64,000 nucleotides of DNA, from assembly GCF_036203305.1 (NCBI RefSeq), contig NZ_CP108131.1, positions 62,001-126,000 of the forward strand, read 5' to 3'. A program made the translations under genes and the position numbers. The notes below the pieces were generated by a model. It saw only the letters and a program-made list of their open reading frames with translations. It was not told the origin of the DNA and searched no databases. Numbering within the stretch: the stretch's first letter is position 1; every line of letters begins with the position of its first letter. The DNA is from Streptomyces sp. NBC_00190 (GTDB taxonomy: Bacteria > Actinomycetota > Actinomycetes > Streptomycetales > Streptomycetaceae). Positions 46,294 through 55,018 of the stretch are shown piece after piece.

Positions 46294-47322
46294 TCACGAG
46301 GCCCGGCGGTCAGCCGCGTCGAAGCAAGCAAGTGCGAGCGCGCCGGCGCGCAGCGCCCGCTCCAGGGCCGGGGCGAGGTCGTCATCGAGGCCGCCGAGGG
46401 CCTCGGCGGCCTCCTCGACCGCGTCCCGGGCGATCTCCGCTGCGACCTCCTCGGCCGGGGTGCGCGGGCCCAGCTTGCTGACAGCTGCCGCCGCCCGGGC
46501 CGGGGTGAGCAGCGCGGCGACCTGGCCGAGGAGCCAGCCGGGCACTCCCGCCGCGCCTTCGGCGGGCGCCCGGTACGGGCGCGAGCCGTCGAAGCGCTCG
46601 TCCTCGGCGAAGGTGGGGTGCTTGAACTTGGCCACCGGGCGGGCGGCCGGGCCGGTGCTGGCGCCGTCGGGGGTCCCCCACTCCTCGGCGGGCTTGACGA
46701 CGAGCCCCTCCGCGAGGTTGCCGGGCAGTTCGGGCAGGCCCAGCAGCGCCGGTACCCGGGTCGGGAACACCGGCGTCCGCTCCTGTACCTGGGCGAGCGT
46801 CCCGCGCGCTATCAGCGGGGCGCAGTGCAGGCCCGCGGCGTCGGCCGCCTCCCGCAGGGCCCGGTCGCCGACCCAGCGGATGCCGCCACCGGCTGTCTCG
46901 ACCGTGGCGTCGAACGGCATCCAGAGCAGCCCTGGCGCGTACCAGACGCCGGTCTGCACCGGCTCCGTACCGGGCGAGGGCGGCACGTCCGGGTGCGGGT
47001 AGCGCCCGCCGGCCAGTTCGCCGTAGACCGTGACCGCTGCCGAGGAATCGGTGCCGTACGCGCGGCGTAGGGCGGCGGCGCAGCGGTTCGCGGCGACGGC
47101 CAGGGCCGGCCAGATTCGTCCCACGCCGAAGAAGTCGTCGAGGCCGCTCTCGCCGAGCAGTTCGCGGCGCTTGGCCGGGCGTACTCCGGCGCTGTCGCAC
47201 ACGACGGCGAAGTTCGCCCCATGGACCTTTTCCAGCGCGACCCACTCCCGGGCCGCCCGCGCCTCACCCAGCCGGGCCCGGGAGGGGATCTTGGGGTACG
47301 GCGACCAGCCGCTGTCAGCCAT
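46294..47322 (-). CDS. RNA ligase (Rnl2-like nucleotidyltransferase)
   Basis: The 342-residue protein has motif I with the nucleotidyl-acceptor lysine K32 in ALEKVHGANFAV. It also has VYGELAGGRYPHPD (motif III region), NLAEGLVVKPAEEWG (motif IV) and VAKFKHPTF (motif V). It should seal or repair RNA ends in the cytosol. The start overlaps the last codons of the upstream gene by 8 bp, which fixes the pair as an operon. The C-terminal 90 residues are helical. Confidence 0.85.
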   Translation of the reverse strand: MADSGWSPYPKIPSRARLGEARAAREWVALEKVHGANFAVVCDSAGVRPAKRRELLGESGLDDFFGVGRIWPALAVAANRCAAALRRAYGTDSSAAVTVYGELAGGRYPHPDVPPSPGTEPVQTGVWYAPGLLWMPFDATVETAGGGIRWVGDRALREAADAAGLHCAPLIARGTLAQVQERTPVFPTRVPALLGLPELPGNLAEGLVVKPAEEWGTPDGASTGPAARPVAKFKHPTFAEDERFDGSRPYRAPAEGAAGVPGWLLGQVAALLTPARAAAAVSKLGPRTPAEEVAAEIARDAVEEAAEALGGLDDDLAPALERALRAGALALACFDAADRRAS

Positions 47323-47701
47323 GCCGACCGCCGCCGTGCTGGTGCTGTTCGGACAGCCGGCTGTCGGGGTGCGCCCACACCAGCACGTCGTCGGGGCACG
47401 CGGCGCCGAAGAAGTGGATGTCGACGTCGGCGGGCCTGGCGGCGAGGAAGTCGAGGTCCTTGGAATGGCCGTGGTGGGTGTGGATGAAGAAGACGGTCTC
47501 GGGCTGACGGCCTTCCGCGAAGCCGGCGTCGAGCGCACAGCGCAGTTCGGGAAGGTGGAAGAACGTCTTGTCGTTGGCGCGTGACTGCCCGGTGAGGGTC
47601 AGCTCGGTGCCGGGTATGTGCGAGGTCTTCCACTGGCGGAACGGGTGTCCCCGCTCAAACCGTTCGGGGTGGGCGGGAGTCCGCTCGGGGGCCTGTGCCA
47701 T
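47315..47701 (-). CDS. Unknown protein coupled to the RNA ligase
   Basis: The 128-residue protein starts at the ATG at 47701 behind GGAGGC. It contains FRQWKTSHIPGTELTLTGQS, TFFHLPELRCALDAGFAEG and ETVFFIHTHHGHSKDLDFLA, then a Pro/Asp-rich tail. No family recognised. The HTHHGH cluster could bind metal or be catalytic. It overlaps the RNA ligase start by 8 bp, so the two are probably made in equal amounts and act on the same RNA. Confidence 0.7.
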   Translation of the reverse strand: MAQAPERTPAHPERFERGHPFRQWKTSHIPGTELTLTGQSRANDKTFFHLPELRCALDAGFAEGRQPETVFFIHTHHGHSKDLDFLAARPADVDIHFFGAACPDDVLVWAHPDSRLSEQHQHGGGRHG

Positions 47702-48245
47702 CGGTGCCTCCGTCGGACCGCCGCGATCAAGGTGAGGGCCCCGATCGTAGCGGGCGGTACGGCGGGGCGGCCCTTGGATTTCCGGGCGGGGCGGCACGAC
47801 CCGGACTTGCCAGGGGCGGGTGCGCGCCGGTACGGGAGTTCGACCTGCGTTCACCGCCCGCTTCCCGGCAGGTTTTGGCCAAGGAATTTCCGGGGGACGC
47901 AACGGGCGAAGCGCACCGGTCCCATGCGGCGCGGCCCGTCGTCCATCTGTGCACCGGCTGCGGCGCCCGCGGCCGCAACCGCATGGCCGACGACCCGCAT
48001 CGGGGTGACGACTTCGACACCGTCCTCGGCCTCATGTATCTCGGCCGTCACGGAGCCGGACACACCAACGGTGCCAGACCCACACCTGCCGCTCCAGCGG
48101 CTCCCGCCACGGCGGGGAGCCGCCTGGTGCGTCAGGACGCGCCGATGACGCCCGCAGAACCACTGCAGGCAGTAGCGCGCGAGCAGCCGGCGGCTGCGCC
48201 GCGCCATGGGGCGCCGGCGCGCCCACCCCGGCAGCCAGGTCGAGA
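47702..48245. other. No supportable gene (544 bp)
   Basis: Both strands are open in several frames but none has a good start or domain. The first part is the promoter region of the RNA-ligase operon. Confidence 0.4.
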
Positions 48246-49090
48246 ATGACAGCCCGCGAGCGGAGGACTCCGGGCCAGCTTGACTCGGTCAGAACAGTGG
48301 AAGCCGGATGGCAGCGGGAGCTGGCCCCTGTGCTGCCGCTCCACCGTCCGGCCGTGCTGCACGAGGCGATCCTGCAAGCCCTGGACGCAGGACGGACACC
48401 ACAGCAACTGATCGAGCGGATCCAGAGCCGATGGTGGACCCACGGCTACGCCCACGCCCCGGCCGAAGGAGAGCTCTCCTCCCCCGTCGGGGCCGCCGTA
48501 GGGCTGGTGCGCCCGTCCACGGACTGCCCCGACCCGATGTGCGAGGACGGCACAACCCTGCACCTGGCAGACGCATGCCCCAAATGTGCAGAGCGCCGAG
48601 CGGACCGCCGCCGGGGCCGAGTACCCGCACAACGGGAGGAATATCCTCGGCCCCAGTGGTGGGAATGCGAGGGCCAGGACTGCTCGGCAGCCGGCCAAGC
48701 ACCACGGCCCGACGACGGGCTGTGCCGGCAGTGCCGGGACCAGGCCGAGCAGACCGAGGTCCAGCGCGCGACGGCAGGCCTGATGGCCGAAGCCGAGGCC
48801 ATGGAGGAAGCAGAACGGCTACGACAGGCGATCCGGTGGGAACGCATGCCCGATAACGCCTACACCCGCACGCCGAGCGTTCCCGCTCAGCGCAGGACCA
48901 GGCCGAATCCGAGCGCCGCGCCACTGCTGATGCCGAGCAAGTACGCCGACTGCGGGAACAACTCACACGCGAATACCCAGAGCTGGCGGCATACGCTCAG
49001 AACACATATGACCAGCCTCCCTCTCGCCCCGAACAACACGACCGCAAGCGGGTCGGGTGGTTCGGGGCTATGCGGCGGTCACGGCGATGA
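48246..49090 (+). pseudogene. Zinc-ribbon protein of integrative elements, frameshifted
   Basis: The frame from the ATG at 48246 reads VLHEAILQALDAGRTPQQLI, GAAVGLVRPSTDCPDPMCED, CPKCAERRADRR and WECEGQDCSAAGQAP. This Cys-rich layout is common in streptomycete mobile elements, near replication genes. After about residue 210 the expected helical tail (AESERRATADAEQVRRLREQ, EYPELAAYAQNTYDQ) is found in the next frame, so one base was gained or lost near 48870. That frame ends at 49090 and overlaps the end of the convergent regulator. Confidence 0.6.
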
Positions 49091-50354
49091 GTTCGCGGAC
49101 CCCGCTGACGTGGGGGTGCTTGGCGTAGAGGTCGTCCACGATCTGCCTGATCGCCGGCCGGTCGCGGACCTCTGCGGGGGCGAGTCGGGCCGCGGCAAGG
49201 AGTTCGCCGACTGTCTGTTCGGGCTTGGACCGCTGCCACCAGGCGCGGGCGAGGTCGGTGTGCATGCGGCCCTTGCGCTCGATGGTCGGGAACTGATCGG
49301 CGTGTAGGTTCCGGCCGGCTTCCAGGGCGTTTCCGGCGTCGCCGAGGGCCCAGTGGACGCCGACGGCGTACAGGTCGACGGCCGCCGGGGTCACGGGGAA
49401 GAGGCGTCCGGCGGGGAGTACGTCGGGCAGGCCGCGGGCCGCGCGGGCGGCTTCCCGGATCATGGCCAGTGCCTGGTCGCGGTCCCCGGCAATGGCGGCT
49501 GTGTAGGCGGTGCTGCACAGCATCTGCGCGAAGGCTGAGGCCTGCGCGTCGGTGGCGAGACCGGTGGCTTCCACGCGGGCGACAGCGGCCTCGATGTGTC
49601 CCTGGGCGGCGGCTTCCTGGCCCTGGTGGCGGAGGACTGCTGCGAGTTCGCGGGTGGCGGCGGCCGCGGCGAGCGGGGATCCGGACACCTCGGCGTACAG
49701 GGTGGCCCGGTCCGCGGTTAGCCGTGACTGCTTGTACTGCCCCAGTTTGTTCAGGAGCTGGGAGACGAGGGTGTACGCCGAGGACAGACGCGCGTAGTCG
49801 AGATCCTGGCGGGATGCGGCCGCTGCCTGGTGGGCATCGGCGAGCAGGCCCGGCAGTGTGCGGAGCAGTCCGGCGTGGGCGGCGGCGTCGAACTGGCCCC
49901 GGGCGGCCGTCAGGCGGGCATCCAGTGTGCGGGCGGGGGCGCCGCTGGGCTCGGGTGTCGACGCGAGCGCGTCCTCCAGGCGGGTCATCAGGCTGAGGGG
50001 GACGGCGAGCGCCGCGGCGGTGATGAGGGGGCGGCGGCGCATGGGATCCTCCTCGACCGGCAGCGTGCTGATAGCGACAACTGTAGGGGCTGGTGGGGCA
50101 CTTAGGCCTAACGACGCGTTGAGGAGCTGCGGAGGGACGCCGACCACGGCCGCGGCCTGCTTGAGCAGGGGCAGGTCGAGGAACCGGCCCTGCTCCAGGC
50201 GTGAGACGGTGGACTGCGAGCAGGCCAGGCGCACCCCGAGGTCGCTCTGGCGCCACCCGCGGGCCTCGCGGCCGACGCGGATGAGTGAACCTGCGTGCCG
50301 GCGCTCGGCGAACTCCACGACGCGGCGGGAGCTCCAGAGTGGATCCGTGCTCAC
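49068..50354 (-). CDS. XRE-family regulator with TPR-like C-terminal domain
   Basis: The 428-residue protein has an N-terminal HTH (residues about 22-75: SLIRVGREARGWRQSDLGVR, ACSQSTVSRLEQGRFLDLPL). A long helical TPR-like domain (about 130-420) follows, with LGQYKQSRLTADRATLYAEV and AFAQMLCSTAYTAAIAGDRD. Such proteins usually sense peptides or small ligands through the TPR part. The start is a GTG at 50354 with GGAGGG upstream. It is divergent from the peptide-methyltransferase pair and is their likely regulator, through the palindromes 74 bp before its start. Confidence 0.85.
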   Translation of the reverse strand: MSTDPLWSSRRVVEFAERRHAGSLIRVGREARGWRQSDLGVRLACSQSTVSRLEQGRFLDLPLLKQAAAVVGVPPQLLNASLGLSAPPAPTVVAISTLPVEEDPMRRRPLITAAALAVPLSLMTRLEDALASTPEPSGAPARTLDARLTAARGQFDAAAHAGLLRTLPGLLADAHQAAAASRQDLDYARLSSAYTLVSQLLNKLGQYKQSRLTADRATLYAEVSGSPLAAAAATRELAAVLRHQGQEAAAQGHIEAAVARVEATGLATDAQASAFAQMLCSTAYTAAIAGDRDQALAMIREAARAARGLPDVLPAGRLFPVTPAAVDLYAVGVHWALGDAGNALEAGRNLHADQFPTIERKGRMHTDLARAWWQRSKPEQTVGELLAAARLAPAEVRDRPAIRQIVDDLYAKHPHVSGVRELIAVTAA

Positions 50355-50427
50355 GGGCGCCCTCCGTCGATAGGCGCTGGGTCTGCCGCCCAACCCTAGA
50401 GGCCGTGACCGGGTGTGCACACTGAGT

Positions 50428-50453
50428 ATGCAGAATCTGCATGCGGCATGCAG
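50428..50453. promoter_or_regulatory. Overlapping palindromes, candidate XRE operator
   Basis: ATGCAG-AAT-CTGCAT (50428-50442) and CTGCATGC-G-GCATGCAG (50437-50453) are both perfect and overlap. Together they give three ATGCAG/CTGCAT half-sites in 26 bp. The site is between the divergent XRE gene and the peptide gene. Confidence 0.6.
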
Positions 50454-50587
50454 GGTGTGGGCAGCGTGGTCTGCGGGGCGTGCCGGTGTGGTGTCGTGGT
50501 CACCGGCACCACACCGCGGGCAGCCTCCCGGGCGACCGCCTCGGTACCGAGTCCAGCACCATCACTCGCATGTGACGGGAGCGCATC

Positions 50588-50752
50588 GTGCCGAAGGACA
50601 AAGGTTCAAGCAGCGGCAGCGGTGGCGGTGGCGGTGGCGGTGGGAACCACGCCAAGCCGAACCCGCCGCTGAGTGGCGGTGCGCCGCCGCCGGGAAACAG
50701 CGACGGCCAGGTCTCCAACCCGGGCTCCGGCTCGGGCAAGCGCAGGAAGTAG
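50588..50752 (+). CDS. 54-residue Gly-rich peptide, candidate modified-peptide precursor
   Basis: The frame starts at a GTG (50588) with GGGAG 6 bp upstream and ends TAG at 50750-50752. The peptide is Lys-rich at the start (VPKDKGSSS), has eight consecutive Gly at 12-19, a Pro-rich middle (HAKPNPPLSGGAPPPG), one Asp-Gly at 39-40 (NSDGQVS), a second Asp at 4 (Asp-Lys), and a basic end (GKRRK). It lies 9 bp before a PIMT-type methyltransferase. Short peptides next to PIMT homologues can be substrates for aspartimide formation (imiditides). It may also simply be a disordered partner protein. Confidence 0.6.
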   Translation: MPKDKGSSSGSGGGGGGGGNHAKPNPPLSGGAPPPGNSDGQVSNPGSGSGKRRK

Positions 50753-50761
50753 CGCGACGAC

Positions 50762-51877
50762 ATGCACCTCGATGACCGTCGGCGCGAGCTGGCGGAGGCC
50801 ATGGAAACCCAGGGCCTGTGGCCGGCGGACTCCCCGTGGGTCCGCCGCGCCATCCTGGACACCGTGCCCCGCCACCAGTTCGCCCCCGACCGGCTGTGGA
50901 CGTGGAACGGGCACGACCAGTACGTGCCCGTCGACCGCGGCCGCGACCAGGACGCGTGGGCCGACCTTGTGTACGCGGGCCCCGAGGACTCGGCCATCAC
51001 CCAGATCCTCGACGGCCTGCCCAGCTCCAGCCTGTCCTGCGTCGCCGTCGTCGCGGACATGCTCGACTCCCTCATCCTGGAGCCCGGCCACCGGGTCCTG
51101 GAGGTCGGGACCGGCGCCGGCTGGAACGCCGGACTCCTCGCCGCCCGCGCCGGCGCAGGACTCGTCACCAGCGTCGAGGTCGACGCCGGCCTCGCGGCGG
51201 CCGCCGACCGGCGCCTGACCGCGGCCGGGCTCGATGTCGCCGTACACGCCGGAGACGGCAATGCCGGCTGGCCCGGGGCCGCGCCATACGACCGACTCAT
51301 CGCCACCTACGCCGTTGACGACGTTCCGTGGACGTGGGTCGAGCAGACCAGACCCGGCGGCCGCCTCGTCATCCCCTGGGGCCGTCTCGGGCACGTCGCG
51401 CTCACCGTCGCCGACGGCGGCAAGTCCGCGACCGGCTGGGTACAGGGTCTCGGGATGTTCATGCCCAGTCGCGGCATCGACCAGGGCCGCGAGCACCACG
51501 CCATCCGCGGCAACGGCCCGCCCAGCCGTCCGGTCCACGTGGAGCGAGACCTACGGCCGTTCACCGACCCGCATCTGGTCTTCGCACTCAGGGTGTCCCA
51601 CCCGGACATCCGAATCGCCACCGAGGAAACCGAGGACGGTCTCACCGTCCGGCTGCACGACGGCGTCAGCTCCTGGGCCACCGCCACCACCGGCCAGACA
51701 GGCACCACCGCGGCGTACGAAGGCGGCCCCCGTCAGCTCCTGGTCGAAGTCGAAACCGGCCGACAGCACTGGGAAAGTCGCGACACCCCGCCGTTGTGGG
51801 ACTTCGGAATGACCGTCACACCCGAGGGGCTCCAGGTCTGGTCCGGCACCGCCCATGCCGGACCGTACATGCCCTGA
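50762..51877 (+). CDS. PIMT (protein-L-isoaspartyl methyltransferase)-type enzyme
   Basis: The 371-residue protein has the PIMT start (LAEAMETQGLWPADSPWVRR, ILDTVPRHQFAPDRLW), SAM motif I RVLEVGTGAGWNAGLLA (111-127) and the following strand SVEVDAGLAAAADRRL. RPGGRLVIPWGRLG fits motif III. A C-terminal extension (about 240-371) ends MTVTPEGLQVWSGTA, the tail found in methyltransferases of modified-peptide clusters. It lacks the length and context of a housekeeping PIMT. It directly follows the 54-residue peptide gene. No ATP-grasp ligase is in the window. Confidence 0.85.
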   Translation: MHLDDRRRELAEAMETQGLWPADSPWVRRAILDTVPRHQFAPDRLWTWNGHDQYVPVDRGRDQDAWADLVYAGPEDSAITQILDGLPSSSLSCVAVVADMLDSLILEPGHRVLEVGTGAGWNAGLLAARAGAGLVTSVEVDAGLAAAADRRLTAAGLDVAVHAGDGNAGWPGAAPYDRLIATYAVDDVPWTWVEQTRPGGRLVIPWGRLGHVALTVADGGKSATGWVQGLGMFMPSRGIDQGREHHAIRGNGPPSRPVHVERDLRPFTDPHLVFALRVSHPDIRIATEETEDGLTVRLHDGVSSWATATTGQTGTTAAYEGGPRQLLVEVETGRQHWESRDTPPLWDFGMTVTPEGLQVWSGTAHAGPYMP

Positions 51878-51904
51878 CGGTTGTCGGTGTCGCCTGGGCA
51901 CCTT

Positions 51905-52186
51905 GCACATGGCGCCGGCTGAACCTCCGTACGGAGGGAGCCACCGGGCAGTGGTACCTCCACCCTGACGGCTCCTGGGCAGTAGTGGAGTCGCGCCAGG
52001 ACGGCACGGTTCGGGCCATCCAGAGGGGTCCCCGACCCCTCTGGTCGCAGCTGGAGGCGGCAGCCTCCACGTGGCACACCAACGGCCCCGGGCATCGACC
52101 GCGACGGCCTCACGGCGACCCCCAACGTCAACACGGTGTGGCTGGACAACCCCGGCGACCATGTCGGAAGCCTCGCGGCAACCTGA
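51905..52186 (+). pseudogene. C-terminal remnant of a second PIMT-type methyltransferase
   Basis: The frame reads RTEGATGQWYLHPDGSWAVV, then RGPRPLWSQLEAAASTWHTN. After a one-base shift near 52095 it reads GLTATPNVNTVWLDNPGD and a stop. This parallels the tail of the preceding gene (YEGGPRQLLVEVE, FGMTVTPEGLQVWSG). It looks like the end of another copy whose catalytic part was deleted. Confidence 0.55.
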
Positions 52187-52288
52187 CCCCACCCAACGCC
52201 ACCGCCCCCTCCTCCGCGTCCAGGAGAAGGGGGCGAAGTACTGCCCAGCGCCGGTACGGTGCTGCCGTTGCCCGACGGAGGTACGCAC

Positions 52289-52573
52289 ATGGACGACGAA
52301 CCCCTTGCCCACTGGGCAGCACGGCGCCAAGGCCGCCTGCGCAAGCCCGGCGAACTCAAAGCGATCACCCTTGGCACCGGCCCCCTGCGCGCCGCCCACC
52401 TGGACCCCGACGCCCCGCGCATGATCCTGGAGTGGGACGGCTTCGCCTGGCAGCCGCTGACCACGGTGCATAACTACGCGGCGGCGTGCCAGATCCTCAA
52501 CCCTGCCCTCGCCCCTCAGCAGTCCACACAGCCGGCACCGAAGAAGCAGCCCGGTCGACACCGAAAGCCCTGA
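52289..52573 (+). CDS. DUF6087-family protein
   Basis: The 94-residue protein starts at the ATG at 52289 with GGAGG upstream. It reads MDDEPLAHWAARRQGRLRKP, then GPLRAAHLDPDAPRMILEWD and VHNYAAACQILNPAL, the DUF6087 pattern. The family is confined to actinomycetes and has no known function. It stands just after the peptide-methyltransferase genes on the same strand. Confidence 0.75.
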   Translation: MDDEPLAHWAARRQGRLRKPGELKAITLGTGPLRAAHLDPDAPRMILEWDGFAWQPLTTVHNYAAACQILNPALAPQQSTQPAPKKQPGRHRKP

Positions 52574-52978
52574 CCCCGAACACTCCAGCCCCCGCCTTCG
52601 GCACGATCTCACGCTGTTGGAGACCGTGTGGCTGGCATGCCTGGAACTCCACCCGCGCCTTGCCCTCCTTGGCATTCCGCCCTGCTGGGCCTCGGCCCGA
52701 GACAGAATAAGACGTACGGGCGAACGTCCCCAGTTCGCGCTCGGAGGGGCCTCACCTCGGGAAGCCGCGATGAGGCCCCAAGTGGCTCTGCGTAGTGTTC
52801 CGACTCTGTGGCGTCCGGCGCGGAGACCTCGGCTCAACGGTCCCCGTCGGGCTCGGCCTCGCCGGACCGCGGGGAGTTCATTGGCCAGCGCGCCGAGGTG
52901 TTCGTCGAGGCCGTTGGCGTACGGCCGTACACCCCGGGGTACGTCCGGGCCAACCACCGGACCAGTGCTCACCGCCGG
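52574..52978. other. No supportable gene (405 bp)
   Basis: Open on both strands but without domain or start. A minus-strand stretch (VRPYANGLDEHLGALANELP) may be coding relic. Confidence 0.4.
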
Positions 52979-53389
52979 TCAGGCGGGCGAGGTACCGAAC
53001 GGGTTGTCGATGACGTAGCGCCACAGGCCGTCCGGACCGCGCCGGGTGACGTCCGTGGCGGTCCCGGCCAGCAGGACGGCGGCGCCATCGGGGCCGGTGC
53101 CCTCGATGCTCCAGTCGACGATCAGCAGTGCGAGGTCACCGGCCGCGTACGTGTGGCGGGGACGCACTTCGATCGGCAGTCCCAGCGCGAGGAACTCCGC
53201 CGTTTCCGCGGCGAGCGCGGCGCCCGTCAGCGGGGTTCCGGGGCGTGGGACGAAGACGGCGTCCGGCGCGTACACCTGGGCCACCGCCGCCGGGTCGCCG
53301 GTGTTGAAGGCCGCGGCGAAGACGGCGGGGTGTTGCCGGGGATCGGTTGTCAGGGCGACAGTGGGCGCATGATCGCGTTCGATGTTCAT
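52979..53389 (-). CDS. SnoaL/DUF4440-like protein
   Basis: The 136-residue protein shows the NTF2-fold pattern: FAAAFNTGDPAAVAQVYAPD, FVPRPGTPLTGAALAAETA, and ALLIVDWSIEGTGPDGAAVL. The family (SgcJ/EcaC, YybH) includes isomerases and binding proteins. The ATG at 53389 is 24 bp from the start of the divergent HxlR gene, so both share one control region; HxlR regulators often control such neighbours. Confidence 0.85.
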   Translation of the reverse strand: MNIERDHAPTVALTTDPRQHPAVFAAAFNTGDPAAVAQVYAPDAVFVPRPGTPLTGAALAAETAEFLALGLPIEVRPRHTYAAGDLALLIVDWSIEGTGPDGAAVLLAGTATDVTRRGPDGLWRYVIDNPFGTSPA

Positions 53390-53413
53390 GGCCACAGCCA
53401 AGCCGAGGCCGAA

Positions 53414-53842
53414 ATGGGTCACCAAACGGAAAGCCACGCCGGCCGGTGGGACGACGAGCTGGTCCCAGACGTCGCCGGGCGTTCCCTGCGTCCGGAGCCA
53501 CACTGCCCGGTTGAGCTGGCCCTCGCGGCGGTGTCAGGGCGCTGGACCACGCTCGTACTGCGGGAACTGATGAGCGGACCGCTGTCGTTCGGGGCGCTTT
53601 CGACCCGACTCCCCGACATCAGCCCGAAGGTGCTCACCGAGCGGCTGCGGACGCTGGAGGGGCAGGGTCTCGCCGTCCGGGAACGGCTGCCCGGCTTTCC
53701 CGTACGCACCCGCTACGGTCTGACCGCGGCCGGTGCGGCCCTGCGGCCTCTGCTCGTCGAGCTGTACCGGACCGGGGTGGAGCTGGCGGAGACGGGGGCA
53801 GGGGTGGGGGGCCCGGCCCCGGGAGGGCTCGCGATCCAGTAG
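53414..53842 (+). CDS. HxlR-family transcriptional regulator
   Basis: The 142-residue protein has the HxlR winged helix: EPHCPVELALAAVSGRWTTL, VLRELMSGPLSFGALSTRLP and ISPKVLTERLRTLEGQGLAV. The conserved Cys (C31 by this start) is a possible redox sensor. The start ATG at 53414 is tentative; longer in-frame versions run antisense through the SnoaL gene. It is divergent from the SnoaL-like gene across 24 bp. Confidence 0.85.
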   Translation: MGHQTESHAGRWDDELVPDVAGRSLRPEPHCPVELALAAVSGRWTTLVLRELMSGPLSFGALSTRLPDISPKVLTERLRTLEGQGLAVRERLPGFPVRTRYGLTAAGAALRPLLVELYRTGVELAETGAGVGGPAPGGLAIQ

Positions 53843-54152
53843 GGGAACCCGGAACCAGAGCTTCGCCGCCGGGAGAGCAGCGCCATCTTCCTCATGGACT
53901 CACCGGCAAGGCATCGGCCAGCGATGGGCCACCGGGCGGCGGCCCGAAATTTGCCCCGTCGAGCACCGTGGCGCGCCCGCCCTGATCACCTCCGCGATGC
54001 GCTGCATGCGCTGGGGGTTGATCACGTTGGCATCCTTCACCCAGACTGCCCGCTCCACCTCCCGACGGATCGGGGGCGGCCCCGGCGACCGCCGGACGCC
54101 CCGTCAGCCGTGTGGCCCATCCCGCTGGCCGGCCCATCCAACGCCTCCAGGC

Positions 54153-54296
54153 TCAAGGTGTTGCGACGACCGGTTGAATCCGCCTGTCTGCCACTGCCCC
54201 TCGTCCGTCCTTGATGCCGTCCGACAGCCCGCACCCGGCGAGCAGCGCGCCGGCCACGGCCAGCGCACAGGTCAGGCGAATGGTCCGTGTGATGCG
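54153..54296 (-). pseudogene. N-terminal fragment of a lipoprotein gene
   Basis: The minus strand reads RITRTIRLTCALAVAGALLA, then GCGLSDGIKDGRGAVADRRI and a stop. It is a lipoprotein signal peptide with a LAGC lipobox. A stop codon lies just before it and no start is visible, so the gene is broken at both ends. The region 53843-54347 otherwise shows nothing. Confidence 0.5.
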
Positions 54297-54347
54297 CTAC
54301 TGCTGTCACACCCGCCGTGACACGCGGACCATCAACTGGGTGACTGC

Positions 54348-55018
54348 TCAGTGGCCGCGGGTGGTGATGTCGCCGTAGGACGTGGTCGCGTGGATGGTCA
54401 GGCCTGCGGCGGCGCCGTCGGTGTTGGTGAGTGCGTTGTTGATGCGGCCGTAGGCGGTGGCGGCGTCCAGGGAGGCGGAGACTCCGCGGGCGGCGCCGAC
54501 CGACACGTCGCCGGACTCGGTGCGCAGCGTGAGCGTGCCGTGCACGGCCTCGGTGATGTGGATGTCGCCCTTCTGGGTGCTGATCCGGGCGGGGCCGCCG
54601 AGGCGGCCCACGCAGATGTCGCCGGCGAGGAGGGTGAGGTGGGCGCCAGCGGTCTCGTCGAGCTTGACGGTGCCCTGCGCGCCGTCGAACGCGACGTCGC
54701 CGAGCCGCCCGACGCCGTGGAGCTCGGCGGCGGCCGTCTTCGCCTGGACGCCGGAGCCGGCGGGCAGTTGGACGGTCACCTCGACCGATCCGGAGGGACC
54801 GAGGATCTGGTTCTTCGGTGCCGCCGCCTCGATCCGCAGGACCGCGTCGGCGTACTCGACCGTCGTCTGCTCCGCCGCCTTCACGTCACGGGCCTTGGAA
54901 GGGTCCGCGGGCAGGATCTCCACGGTGGTGTCGGCCCGGTCCGCGGCGATGAATCGGATGCGCCCCGCGGGGATGTCGAGGACGGCGGCGACCGGGGCGG
55001 GAGTGTCGAACTCTGCAT
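54348..55018 (-). pseudogene. DUF4097-family protein (copy 2), start frameshifted
   Basis: The body is intact and parallels copy 1 at 14258-14923 (TTVEILPADPSKARDVKAAE, CVGRLGGPARISTQKGDI). At the expected start, however, copy 2 reads ATGCAGAGTTCGAC where copy 1 has ATGCAGAAGTTCGAG. One A is missing, so the native ATG is out of frame. A GTG at 55061 could give a 237-residue product with an unrelated N-terminus. The protein may therefore be lost or started elsewhere. Confidence 0.7.

Noticed and set aside
44919..46385. 488-codon minus-strand frame
   Set aside because: Antisense shadow of the DUF6493-like gene, without start or domain.
48997..50442. 481-codon minus-strand frame over the XRE gene
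   Set aside because: It is a different frame of the XRE gene's own strand, Arg/Pro-rich; the 49068-50354 frame carries the HTH.
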